NCBI GenBank assembly: GCA_941918925.1
Contig: OW799237.1
Span: forward strand, 70,983,626 to 71,047,625
Direction: 5' to 3'
DNA length: 64,000 nt
Source of the DNA: Phyto melanocephala
Taxonomy: Eukaryota; Arthropoda; Insecta; Diptera; Rhinophoridae
This document shows positions 32,401-42,351 of this stretch, in pieces (the first letter of the stretch is position 1; every line of letters begins with the position of its first letter). The position numbers and the translations under genes are program-made. The notes beneath the pieces are model-generated. The model made no database searches, was not told the origin of the DNA, and was given only the letters and a program-made list of their open reading frames with translations.

Positions 32401-35400
32401 GAGCCAAAAAATTTTATTTTATTTAATATATTATTTATATTTTATTATTGTTTTTTATATTTTTTTTAAATTTTTTTTTTAATTTTTTTAAATTTTTTTT
32501 TTTTAGTTTTTTTTATTATTTTTTTCTTATTTTTAATATTTTTTTTTTGTAATTTTTTTTGTTTGGTATGTTTTTTACATGTATGTATGTATGTATGTTG
32601 TTGTTGTAATTGTGAAAAAAAACGAGGTGGTCGTGGTTTTTTGCTCATATCTCAGAAAGTTATGGGGCGATTGTGCTGAATTTCAATAGCGATTCATTCC
32701 TGGATATTTCCAAGAGATTGATACCATATACAGATCTGAGGAACATATAGTTGCTTCTAAAAGTTGATTTCAACCAACACACGGACAGACGGGCAGACGG
32801 ACAGACGGATAGACGGACAGACGGTCAGGGCTTAATCGACTCCTCTATTCACAGGCTTTCAGAAAATATATACTTTATGGGGTCGGAAATGAAAATTGTA
32901 GAAATTACAAACGGAATGACAAAGCTATATATACCCTTGTGCACCACTGGTGAAGGGTATAATTACAGGGCCGATTTGCGTATAGATTTAATTAGACTTA
33001 AAAAATTATGTAATTTAGTAAAAATTGAAAAACATTCATTACAGGGTGGAGAGGGGAAAATTCATGAAAATAGTTTGGTGCTTTCAAAACATAATTATTT
33101 TTATGCAAAAAAGAAACTTTTAACCATGTATATTAAAATATTTTATTGTTAAAAGATATTAAAACCTTATATTTGATTTTTATTTAAGCTTGAGATCACT
33201 TTTTTGTTTTTTTTTATAAAAAATTGTTTATTAACCAATATTTCGCTACCAAACAATGGGTAGCTTCTTCAGGGTAAATATGTATACAAGTTATATTAAC
33301 AAAAAACAAATTGAAACAAAACGAAAATAATTTTTTTTAGTTTCTAGACAACAGAAAGAGTCAATATTGGTATCATCTGAAAGGACTTGACAATATAAGC
33401 ACTATAAAATATTAAAATTCATGTTGGCCGCCACTACAAAATGGCGGACAGTAAATTTATAAGTATATGGGTTAAATCTGGTATTTTAAAATGTAACTTC
33501 TACACTCAAATAAAAACCATGGTTACGACATGACAGGTATATTATATTTTATAAAACAATATTTGGTTGTCAAAATCCAGTAATAGTTATTATACCATTT
33601 ACCTGTGGTGCACAAGGGTATATCTAGCTTTGTCATTCCGTTTGTAATTTCTACAATTTTCATTTCCGACCCCATTAAGTATATATTTTCTGAAAGCTTA
33701 TGAATAGAGGAGTCGATTAAGCCCTGACCGTCTGCCCGTCTGTCTGTGTGTTGGTTGAAATCAACTTTTAAAAGCAACTATATGTTCCTCAGATCTGTAT
33801 ATGGTATCAATCTCTTGGAAATATCAGAAATGAATCGCTATTGAAATTCAGCACAATCGCCCCATAACTTTCTGAGATATGAGCAAAAAACCACAACCAC
33901 CTCGTTTTTTTACACAATTACAACAACATACTTATATAATGGGTGTTTTTTTAAGCCCGATAGAACTTGAAATTGTAAAAAATAACACAAAAAATTAAAT
34001 TGTAATCAAAATTTTTTTTTTATTCGAAAGATCAATACGTGACATTAAAATTTAAAAATGATTTCGGGCATATGGGCACCGCGGCTGTTCTTGACGAAGC
34101 GCATTCTGGACGTCCAATTTTGGGCCACTTTTTCGAGCACTGCTGGCCGTATGTCACGAATAACACGAACAATGCTGGCCTCCAAGGCGTCAATTGTTGC
34201 TGGTTTATCAGCATAAACCAGTGACTTCACGTAGCCCCACAGGAAATAATCGAGAGGTGTCAACTCGCACGACCTTGGAGGCCAATTGACAGGTCCATTT
34301 CTCGAAATCAACTTATCGCCAAATTTTGATTTCAATAAGTCGATGGTTGCGTTCGCCGTATGGCACGTAGCGCCATCCTGTTGAAACCACATCTCCTCCG
34401 GATCAATGTCATCCATATTTTCAAACAAAAAATCATTGATCATGGTGCGGTAACGATCTCCATTGACCGTAACGCGAGCTCCGGCCTCATTTTTGAAGAA
34501 ATAAGGTCCGATGATGCCACCAGCGTGAAAACCGCACCAAACGGTGCATTTTTCTGGATGTAATGGAGTCTGTAGGGTCTCTTGTGGATTGGTCTCGCTC
34601 CATATGCGGCAATTTTGCTTATTAACAAACCCGTTAAGCCAAAAATGCGCCTCATCGCTGAACACAATTTTGCGATAAAATTGGACGTCCAGAATGCGCT
34701 TCGTCAAGAACAGCCGCGGTGCCCATATGCCCGAAATCATTTTCAAATGTTAATGTCACGTATTGATCTTTCGAATAAAAAAAAAATTTTGATTACAATT
34801 AAATTTTTTTTGTTATTTTTTACAATTTAAAGTTCTATCGGGCTTAAAAAAACACCCTTTACATACATGCTAAAAACATGCAAAAAAAAAAAATTACAAA
34901 AGAAATTATATTAAAAATAAAAAAAAATAAAAAAAATTACAAAAAAAAAATTAAAAAAAATATTTAAAAAAATATATAAAAAAAATAATAAAATATAAAT
35001 AATATCTTAAATAAAATAAGATAAAATTTTTTTGGCTCAGCTGGGATTCGATGCCACATTTAGTCTAACCAGTATATACATATGTACGTATTTTATATGA
35101 GATGAATGGTGATACAAACAATTGTTATTGCATGACTACACGTTGTGAAGGGTATATAAGATTCGGCACGGCCGAATATAGAACTGTTACTTGTTTTTGT
35201 TTGAATTGTATCATTTAATGTTTATTTTTCGTAAACCTTTCAAAATGGTTATCATTTAAAAAATAATATGATTTAAAAAAAAAAATTATTTGACAAAAAT
35301 AACGTTATATTCAAAAGCATTAAAAATTACAAATAATCATTAAATAATAGGTGAGACAACAGTATGATTACAAATTAATCAGGCTATGATTTTTTTTAAT

Positions 35401-38400
35401 AATAATTTGATTTCATCTGTTCTTCTTCTTGCTGAATAAATTTTTATTATTTTAAAAGTTTAAGATGTCAAAAAAATTAACAAAAATTTTGAAAAATTAA
35501 AGAAAATTTACAAGTAAAGGAGAAAATGTAAAAAAAATATTATAAAAAAATTGTAATTAAATTGGTAAGTACAATCAATATGTGTATGTTACAGCAAAAG
35601 ACAATCATTTGCCGTAAAAAAGCAAAGGTTGTCGATTTCAATTGTAATCATACATATGATTATTGAATGATACTTTGATTAAAAAAAAAAAAAAAAAAAA
35701 CATAATAATGATAACTGGTGACCATTATATATTTTAATTACAATCATACAATTTAATCATAGTATGTTGCTCTTCGATTATTGTTAAAACAACCATATTT
35801 TTTTTTGCGTGTAGAACCCCCTCATTATTGGTATCAAATGAAAGGGCTTGACCAATAGAATACAGTAAATTATTAAAAAATGCAAAGTCCAAGATGGCGT
35901 CTAAAACAAAATGGCGTATAAAATTTTTGTAACCCCATCATTATGGGTATCAATAAAGGGCTTGACTAGTAGAATACAGTTAACTGCGTAAAAATTTAAT
36001 ATCAAGGATGGCGTCGGAAATAATAATAAAAAATGGCGTATAACATGAAATACATATAGGTTAGGCTACGATATGGGATTATACCTGTGTACATGATGAT
36101 GAAGGGTAATATCAGATTCGACACTGCCGAATATAGCACTCTTACTTGATTTCTGTGATATTGTTGAAAATTTTCCAACATTACTTCGTAAGAACTAAAT
36201 TTTCTTTTAATGAAAACATGTGTAACATAAAATAACGGTCCTATTCACTAATACACGTGTTGCAGTCGTTGTCATTACTGTCATCGGCAAATTTAACAAA
36301 CAAATTATAAACCCAATTTGTAAAAATTGTTGACTTGGACCATTTTCATAATTAACTCTTAACGAATTCCATTTAACGTTGAAATATCAACCATTCATTT
36401 TTGACATCATGATGAAAAGCACATTGAACAAATTTAGTTTAAAGTATAATGGTGTAGAGAAACTGTAACTCATTTGATTTATTTTTTTTTCTGACTTAGT
36501 CCACTATTTATATATGTGCGTGTGTATGTTTGTACGAATGTTTGTTTGTATGCATATGAACAAAAAAATTTTTTTTTATAAATTACAGAGGATGGCGTTC
36601 GGTCTTTATACAATACTCTGTTGGAAATATTTCCTATAGATTTTCAACACATATCTATGTTAGCTAGATCCTTAACCAAGGCTGGAATGGGCAGTTATGT
36701 GAGTTGTAGAATTTTTTTTCCAATTTCGTATTTATCCTCTCACTTTCTTAGATAAAAACGCAAATGGAATCTTTACCCATTTTATCCGATTTCTATGATG
36801 AAAATAAATATTGCCTTAAGTCAGTGGGTGATGACGAATATGTCTTAACACAAACTGTTAAACCCTTTAAACGTATTGACTTCTTTATTCCCGAGGGAAC
36901 ATCGGTGGCTGTTTTGGGTCGTCCCGAGGGCTATTGTGTACATCTTCGTTTACCGGTTAATTATTTCAACGTTTTGCATCATGAAATCAATTGTCTGTTG
37001 ACTGAGACTCAGCAGTACTGTGGAGAATATGATAATATTGAGAGGGTTAAACGTGTTAACGAGGGCTTGAAGTTTTTGCATGAAGCCTTAAAGAAAACAA
37101 AGACACTGGCGAATATAAGCGTAGAAATGGTGCATCCTACAGAAATGTGTATAGATTTGTTGAATAAGTTTAAGGCGGTACAACAGCCTCCCGTGGAATT
37201 AATGGCCAATTGTTTAAATGTATGTACTGCTCTACTGCCTTTAGCTGATGCTGAAATTTTTATACGTGTCATTAATTTAGCGATATTGCCGGTTATAACT
37301 AATGACTCCCTAGATGATTATAAAAAGTATGCACATGGTTCGTGTTTTGATTCGAATCTAGTTGGCACTTATTTGGTGGATGTGGAAAAGAAATGGGAAA
37401 AATTTGATTTCTTACAGGCTTACATTAGCTTTTTGCGCTGTTATACGAAACTACAACGAAAAAAGTATTTTCAGGTGGAAATTCCCGGCTTAATATTTCT
37501 TTTACGTGATGTTTTTCCCCATTTGCATGTCTGGCGATTCCAATCTCAACAAGTTAAGCATAAAATTTATGCTGAAATCATGGGTTTTATATGTGACATT
37601 TTAGATGAGTTTACTAATCTGGAAAAGGATGCTAAAGTGTCCAAGGATCAGTTGCTGCTACGGGATATTTGCGTATACTCTCTGTTGTCAATGGAAAATG
37701 GCCAGATTTTATTGAGATTTGTGGCGTTGGGGAATGCCTATTTGCAGCATTGTATGGAAATGGAATCAAATTGGATTGTGCAGCAGACGCTGGGCTTGGT
37801 TTTGCTAGTACGTTTGTCCATGCGAATTTTAATGCAGGTATTAAAGTTAAAAAGTAATATTTTCAAGACGTGCGAATTGTCACCCTTGGAAGCCATGATT
37901 TATACCCAACCTAAACAAAGGGACACTTTAAGAATTATACCCGTCGTGACTAGTTATATGAGTAACATTTTTGATCGCTGGCTTCCCATATTATCGTGTC
38001 GTTTATTAAAAAGGATTGCTTTGGAATTTAATATGTCTTTACTGGCTTGTTTAGACATGGAACCAGATCAAATCCGTTTAACCTTCTTGCAAAAGTTACC
38101 CGATGAATTGGAAAGTGATTCTATAAAGATTGCCATACTAGAATTAATAGAAGCATGTATAGAGAAACAGCCTGGCGTTACAGAGGCTTTTTTCAAGGTC
38201 AACTATTATAAAGAGAAACGTATATTTGGTAAAGAACAGGATGCCCAAATATCCGATAGTATAGTGACCTACATGGAGGATTATTTAGAGGCCGTTTCTA
38301 AGGATCCCCATATAGTTGAGCAAATAATACCCAGTAAAATAATGAATTTGTATCATATGCTATGGAAGCAGAATATGCAATTACTGATGGATTCTTTGTT

Positions 38401-41380
38401 GCAAAAGCCTAATTTTTGGAGCAACTTTTGTCAACCTTTATTTGGTTCATTCAAAAGCAATATTAAGGCATATACCCAACTTTTAAATATTTTGGCCATT
38501 GAAATCTTTTGCGCCACTTCCAGAACCAGCAGTGACTTAAAACAGGTTTTAAAAAAATTCTTTGAACCTAAGCATTTTGAAAAATGGGTGAATTTTGTAT
38601 TTGACTTGCCTAAGACTACGGTTAAAAAGATGCACGATTTTAATTCGGAAGAAATGCCCGAATGGTTATGCAGACTACAAGCTTTCAAGAGTTTCCTGCT
38701 CATACTTTTGAAGAAGCAGCCTTCTTTCATGGAAATACCTAGAAAACAGTTTAAACAGTTGGCCGAAAAATGTTTAAATACTTTGGTGGAGCGTTCGGAA
38801 TACGTAGATGATTTAAGGCCTTTAATTATATTATCGGAATTGTATCTTTTCATTATAATAAGTTTCAAACATGCCTATACCGAAACGTCTGATGAGCACA
38901 AACAAATGTTGAAACAACTGAACCATCTATTAAGTAGAGTAGCTTCATGTTATAGTGATTTGCATGTGAGAGCTAAAGAAGCCTGTCTTTCTATAGCCAT
39001 AAAATCGGCAGATTTACTTTCAGAAGAATTAGCTGAGGACTCTTCTGTTTCTCTGTCATTTTTGCATTCAGTAGTACACATACTTTGTTGCGAATTACAA
39101 AATCTAGAAAATTGCGTTAAAGTTGGTATGCAAACTAAGAAAACCATACCCGAGGATGCACGGAAAACGTCTTTCAACTCTTTGGTTTTGTGTTTAAATC
39201 TTTTGAAAACGGTGGCCGGCATTTTTCACAATGATGGGTTTTGTAATTGGGATTTGCCTTTCATCAGCAATAAAGTTTTTCAACGTTTATTAAGCTGCAC
39301 TGGTGCCATACTGCAATCGAACAGTAAACAGCAGTTGTCAGTGGAACTCCTAGATGTTCTAATAGTCTTTGCAAAGGGTAATTGTTCTGCTGAGTTTTTG
39401 CATTGTGATGTGGGTGATTATCTTTGGCTAAAACTTTTGCCACCCAAGGAACTGCTCGAGGCCAATTATGCACTCCAGCAACCTAAAGATTCTGAGTGGA
39501 CTGTACAAAAATGGTGGCCCATTTACGCTCGAGGCATAGACTTGGTTTGCATACTATTTCAAAAGCATTCATACCACTTTCTAAAGGAGGCTTTACAGTT
39601 TGTTGGAATCCACGAAGAATATTTAGTGGATTCTTTGTTGTTAAGCAAACAATCTCTAGAACCCGCGGCCATGTATTTGATAAAGAGTTCAGTTAACTTG
39701 CTGGTACATTTGGTACAATTTGAAAAGCATTGGCGTTTGGAACACTCTCAGTCCCTGTTTAATTTGATGGTAAGCTGTGTTTAAGATGAAAGTAGGAGAC
39801 TTAATTAGTTGCTATCCTTTTTTTATATTTTCAGCGTTCGGTACAAATGCTTTTGGGTCATGCCATTTCTATGTTTCATCAGCCCAAAAACCTGAAACTT
39901 TTATTGGCTGGACGCCGCTCTCAGATAGATATTTTAAGAGATATTGAAAATGCTGGTTTGGTTGATGAAGTTATAACCACGTTCAATGAGTAAGTTTAAT
40001 ATAATTTCTTCCACAACAATTTATCTACGAAGAAAATTTTGCACAAAAATATTTACAACTAAAAAAAATTGGCCAAAGAAATAATAAAGAAAATGCAAAA
40101 TCACAAAATTTAAAAAGAAAAATTTCTCAAAAAAAAAAAAAAAAAAAATGTTGAATCTAACTTATTTTATTAACGTTTTTTAGTTTAACCGAGGTTATCA
40201 TTTTGTGTGTTAAATGTCTACAAGCCTTTTCACCAAATCTTATTGATTTAATCTGTGAACCAGAATTCTTAGCCAGCAAATGGGAACCAATATTTGAAAT
40301 ACGTTTCGGAGCACCAAAACTAAGTGAAAGTGCTATACATCTAACATTTGGAACAGTGCTAAGTATAGTTGGAGTTTACACAAAAGTTTTAAATTTGGTA
40401 AGCTAAAAATAAAACGTTTCAAATAGCATACTTTATATATTTAACACAAAAAATATTGTTCTCAATAGCAAAGCTATTGCTTCCATGAGGTACCCTTGAA
40501 TGTTTTACCCGAAATAGATGCTAAAGACACTGCAAGCACCTCATCAAATCTGACTAAGTCACTACAGACTCATATAAATTCCCAGAGGACCTTCTCCAAA
40601 TCTCTATCAGTAGCATCAGTGTCTTCGGTAAATTGTCCACCCAATGAATTACTGTCAAATTTAGATGGTGAATTGTGTCTTATGGCCTTAGAGCATATAC
40701 TCACGTTGGCAGCTTCACAAAGTTTGTTAGCTTTAAAAAATTCCCTACTACCAGTGCGAGAAAAGCAACTCATAAAACGTGAAATATCTAGTGAATTGCT
40801 GTCGTATCATGAGTTTGTGCGCCGCAAAGTATTGGTGGAATCTCGTGAACACAATAAAATTTGGCACAGACGTAAACATGGTCAAGTGTTAATGCAACAA
40901 GTGGAAGAGGCCGAATTAAGCAAAATATCTGCTGTTTCAGTACAACGCTGCTCAACTGCAGAAGTCCATAAGAGACCATCGACGGATTTAAGAGTAAATG
41001 TAGTCAGACGTTTACACCTGCAACAGCATAGAACTTCTACGCCTACAAGTAACTTTGAAATGTCACATGTTATGAGTCCCATCAGCTCAAAGAGTCAGCT
41101 GCCACAGCAGCAGCCAATTAAGCAACCGTCTGCCTCCACACCACATTTAGCAAAATCCTCACTACGTAGACCAGGTGACAGCACTAACGATGATGCCACC
41201 AAACGCGTTCATATAGCGGAAAAAGATTGCGAAACTGAACCTGCTGAAGAGGAAGAAGAAATAACTTATTTTCCACCCGAAGAGCCCAAATATAGTCCTT
41301 TATCTTACATACAATTTGTCGAAGAGGATTATTTACATTTTATGTCCAATTTGTTTTTTATTATTTGTCAAAATGATTAA
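20448..41380 (+). CDS. Nup188: Nucleoporin Nup188, complete, nine coding exons
   Basis: Exons: 20448-20473, 20531-20750, 20897-21742, 21795-21966, 36589-36698, 36752-39769, 39835-39989, 40184-40397 and 40469-41380. Every junction is GT-AG and keeps phase, giving 1890 codons; human NUP188 has about 1750. Nup188 is an alpha-helical scaffold of the nuclear pore inner ring, binding Nup93. Family matches include the N-terminal DWKRLWQLVSG, HPYHNEYKEIVDK, an SH3-like stretch near residues 470-545 (IPEGTSVAVLGRPEGYCVHL), ALQFVGIHEEYL, and the C-terminal solenoid with EKHWRLEHSQSLFNLM and AISMFHQPKNL. Exon 9 ends in a low-complexity Q/S/E-rich tail before a last hydrophobic helix. Exons 4 and 5 are 14.6 kb apart, separated by transposons. 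A polyadenylation signal follows the stop. Confidence 0.93.
22226..22260. repeat. (TTTA)n microsatellite
   Basis: About 35 bp of tandem TTTA/ATTT units inside the Nup188 intron. The surrounding 22160-22834 shows nothing else recognisable. Confidence 0.8.
22835..23040. repeat. Helentron-like repeat B, internal fragment
   Basis: Matches 31640-31860 of the long B copy: CATCTAATTTTGTC, TTTTAAATTTTAAATATA, GAAAAAGACACTG, GGTATAAATTTTCGTACAT and CGTCAATGTGTTTAGACACA. It directly abuts the DD37E remnant. Confidence 0.65.
23030..24113 (-). pseudogene. Tc1/mariner DD37E element, 5' half remnant
   Basis: The right end is a terminal repeat, CAGTGAAACCGCGATAATTA on the minus strand, flanked by TA at 24114-24115, as in DD37E elements. 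On the minus strand at 23016-23230 it encodes CVMDDETYVLADFSQLAGHD, the block carrying the first catalytic Asp. The upstream coding part (about 23240-23460) is shifted and contains a stop. The stretch 23530-23890 is not recognisably part of the transposase. The 3' half is missing, cut at the Helentron B fragment. The 3' half of the same family is at position 1-254, a separate locus. Confidence 0.75.
24116..24493. other. Intronic, nothing recognised
   Basis: AT-rich sequence between the DD37E end and the long B repeat. Confidence 0.5.
24635..25248 (+). mobile_element. Mariner N-terminal remnant, non-autonomous (copy in B repeat)
   Basis: Terminal repeats AGGGTGGTTAAATTTTAAGG and the reverse complement at 25224-25248 bound a 614-bp element next to TA on the left. 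The interior encodes the start of a mariner transposase helix-turn-helix region (NEQRFKDIQAFYKNGRS, FCALRNSLGQHNRSN) and then STSTHHHAQQLSIN; the catalytic domain is deleted. The same deletion derivative occurs at 59464-60066 at the same point of another B repeat. Confidence 0.75.
25790..29535 (-). pseudogene. LINE ORF2, copy 2, frameshifted
   Basis: Same order as copy 1: endonuclease (ILQWNIKGF to SDHFPI, 29465-28800), reverse transcriptase (28030-27173; the catalytic box reads YADEFYIF instead of YADDLYIF), and RNase H (26913-25936). Breaks: a roughly 11-bp deletion near 28240, an A9 run instead of A8 near 28060, an indel near 27200, the shared A7 shift at 27120-27126, and a 2-bp insertion near 25975. 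In this copy the 2-bp deletion seen in copy 1 near the RNase H end is absent. The Asp-to-Glu change in the YADD box would itself be expected to inactivate the enzyme. Confidence 0.85.
29550..30917 (-). pseudogene. LINE ORF1, copy 2, broken
   Basis: Same gag-like protein as copy 1 with the knuckles at 30343-30160. It shares the TAA at 30410-30412 with copy 1 and has its own stop near 29810, where copy 1 has GAA. It lacks the last stop of copy 1: TTA replaces TAA, so ORF1 runs in frame into ORF2 here. There is also a frame break near 30750, ahead of the block starting at 30670, and one after the knuckles near 30150. Confidence 0.8.
32260..32962 (-). repeat. Helentron-like repeat A, copy 2
   Basis: Runs from CAAGTAACAGT to GGTGAAGGGTATAA. 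Subterminal inverted repeats are TATACCCTTCAC and GTGAAGGGTATA. The interior has GGCTCAGCTGGGATTCGATG-like sequence, a long T-rich tract, (TATG)n and the ACAGACGGACAGACGG run. The left arm of the end hairpin is missing in this copy. Small open frames inside it are not genes. Confidence 0.75.
32963..33589. other. Intronic; short piece of dispersed repeat C
   Basis: From about 33355 to 33480 the words GGTATCATCTGAAAGGACTT, GACAATATAAG and AAAATGGCGGACAG match the C repeat at 35815-36149. The rest is not recognised. Confidence 0.5.
33939..34859 (-). mobile_element. DD41D (rosa/Visitor-type) mariner with a duplicated, inverted 3' end
   Basis: 921 bp flanked by TA (33937-33938 and 34860-34861). 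The arms 33941-34121 and 34677-34857 are each 181 bp and inverted copies with only about six differences. The left arm is the true 3' end of the element and includes the last codons of the transposase; the right arm is the same sequence inverted, replacing the 5' end and the DNA-binding half of the gene. It is thus a long-TIR, foldback deletion derivative. Confidence 0.85.
34045..34746 (-). pseudogene. DD41D mariner transposase, catalytic domain only
   Basis: A 233-codon open frame. It keeps the whole catalytic triad: Asp in FSDEAHFW, Asp in WFQQDGATCH, and Asp in LTPLDYFLWGYVK, with exactly 41 residues between the last two, hence DD41D. Other family marks are NKQNCRIW, HPEKCTVWCGFHAGGIIGPY and NWPPRSCELTP. 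The N-terminal helix-turn-helix domains are missing. The first roughly 23 codons (MKMISGIWAPRLF...) come from the inverted 3' arm, i.e. from the antisense of the protein's own C-terminus. A functional cut-and-paste enzyme is not expected without the DNA-binding part. Confidence 0.85.
35194..35814. other. Intronic, nothing recognised
   Basis: AT-rich, with an A20-like tract near 35680. It contains several ATTGTAATCATA-like words but no clear element. Confidence 0.4.
35815..36149 (+). repeat. Dispersed repeat C with a Helentron-like 3' end
   Basis: Two tandem units of about 115 bp, each with ATTATTGGTATCAA or ATTATGGGTATCAA, then AAAGGGCTTGAC, then GATGGCGTC and AAAATGGCGTATAA. It ends in GAAGGGTAATATCAGATTCG, an imperfect hairpin ATTCGACACTGCCGAAT and CTCTTACTTG, the same end design as repeats A and B. 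Confidence 0.55.
36150..36588. other. Distal part of Nup188 intron 4
   Basis: No repeat recognised; ends in a T-rich tract and the exon 5 acceptor. Confidence 0.5.
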
Positions 41381-41405
41381 TTCTATTAAGAAAATTTATT
41401 AAATG

Positions 41406-41411
41406 AATAAA
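41406..41411 (+). terminator. Nup188: Nup188 polyadenylation signal
   Basis: AATAAA 26 bp after the Nup188 stop codon, the first canonical signal downstream. Confidence 0.7.
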
Positions 41412-41944
41412 AATTCAGTTTTGTTTAAATATTTTTTTTTACTATAAACTAAGCTGAATCCTTTATATACCCTCTTATACCCTTTACCAACTAAAATGTA
41501 CTTGCAAATAGAATTGCAAACAAATTTTAACTTTTTATATAAATATAAAATTTATTAAAAACTTATAACAAATTGTTATTCCATATGCATGTGCACGTAA
41601 ATATGTAACTAAACTTTTTAGTTCCACTATAATAGTTTTAAAAAATGCTTTGTATCAGCTAAACCTAAAAAAAAATTATTTTGATAATATCAATAAGGCG
41701 ATCATGCTAAAAAAAATTAATTTTTTTGAAAAACGTCAGTCACACCTAAAAAATAAACAAAAAAAGTTTCGATTCCTTTGGAAGATGGAGATAGATGATG
41801 CAAAGCCTGTGAATAATTTCCAAAAGTAGGAAAAAAGCAAAAAAAAAAAAAAATGTCGAATTTCGTCTTTTAATTTCTCAAGTGCTAAAGCGTATTATAC
41901 TACATTTAACATTCTAAAATGTTAAAACAAAATATGGAACTTAT

Positions 41945-42351
41945 CCCAGCAAAAAAAAAAAAAAATAGAAGTAGTGCAAAGCGAATTACATTTTCAAGAC
42001 TTCTAAATCAATTGTGTAAAAGCATTCATTCTAAATGACTTCCTAAATGTGAAATAATTTGTCATAATTGATGTGTTTAAAAATGAATGCAACATCATGC
42101 AAAATATCTTAAAGAATTCATGTAAACAAACAAATTCAACTCATGAAATATCCGATAATTTTCACTAAATATGCATGAGTTCCATGCACTTATTAGAATG
42201 GCGTGCAGTTCATTAATGTATTCATGTAAACACATGATCTCCAATGACACGCTAATGTTAAAATCATTAGTGTTTTCACCTAAATTTAATCACTTCGTCA
42301 CCAGTTGAACCCCTGCAAATCCACTTCTTTGTCATAGATTTTTTTGCTGGG
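41945..42351. repeat. MITE-like element with CCCAGCAAAAA ends
   Basis: 407 bp starting CCCAGCAAAAAAAA and ending TTTTTTTGCTGGG. No coding capacity. A diverged relative of its right part is at about 1515-1610. The target duplication is not clear (AT on both sides at most). Confidence 0.55.

Larger units (their letters stand above)
33590..35193 (+). repeat. Helentron-like repeat A, copy 3, interrupted by a DD41D mariner
   Basis: Plus orientation. It starts TTATACC-ATTTACCTGTGG and ends with GTGAAGGGTATATAAG, the perfect hairpin ATTCGGCACGGCCGAAT (35161-35177) and a tail ending TGTTACTTG. The body matches the other A copies. The mariner at 33939-34859 sits in its TATG/TTG tract. Confidence 0.8.
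21967..36588 (+). other. Nup188: Nup188 intron 4, 14.6 kb, transposon-filled
   Basis: Donor GTAAGT at 21967 and acceptor AATTACAG ending at 36588. The flanking exons join in phase (one base plus two). The other seven introns are 52-194 bp. The intron contains a DD37E remnant, two long Helentron-like repeats and several fragments, an N-terminal mariner remnant, a minus-strand LINE and a DD41D foldback mariner. Confidence 0.9.

Noticed and set aside
32466..32648. Lys-rich minus-strand frame
   Set aside because: Translation of the T-rich and microsatellite tract of an A repeat.
32751..32840. GGACAGACGGACAGACGG tandem run as a CRISPR or functional array
   Set aside because: Short imprecise tandem repeat inside a dispersed eukaryotic element, with no spacers.
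34039..34224. Plus-strand frames over the DD41D mariner
   Set aside because: Antisense of the transposase; the minus frame carries the catalytic motifs.
22141..36749. Nup188 as two separate genes (20448-21974 and 36764 onward)
   Set aside because: Exon 4 ends one base into a codon and exon 5 supplies the other two; the protein order matches Nup188 throughout.
36589..39769. Frames antisense to Nup188 exon 6 (for example 38431-38868)
   Set aside because: Shadows of a conserved 1006-codon exon.
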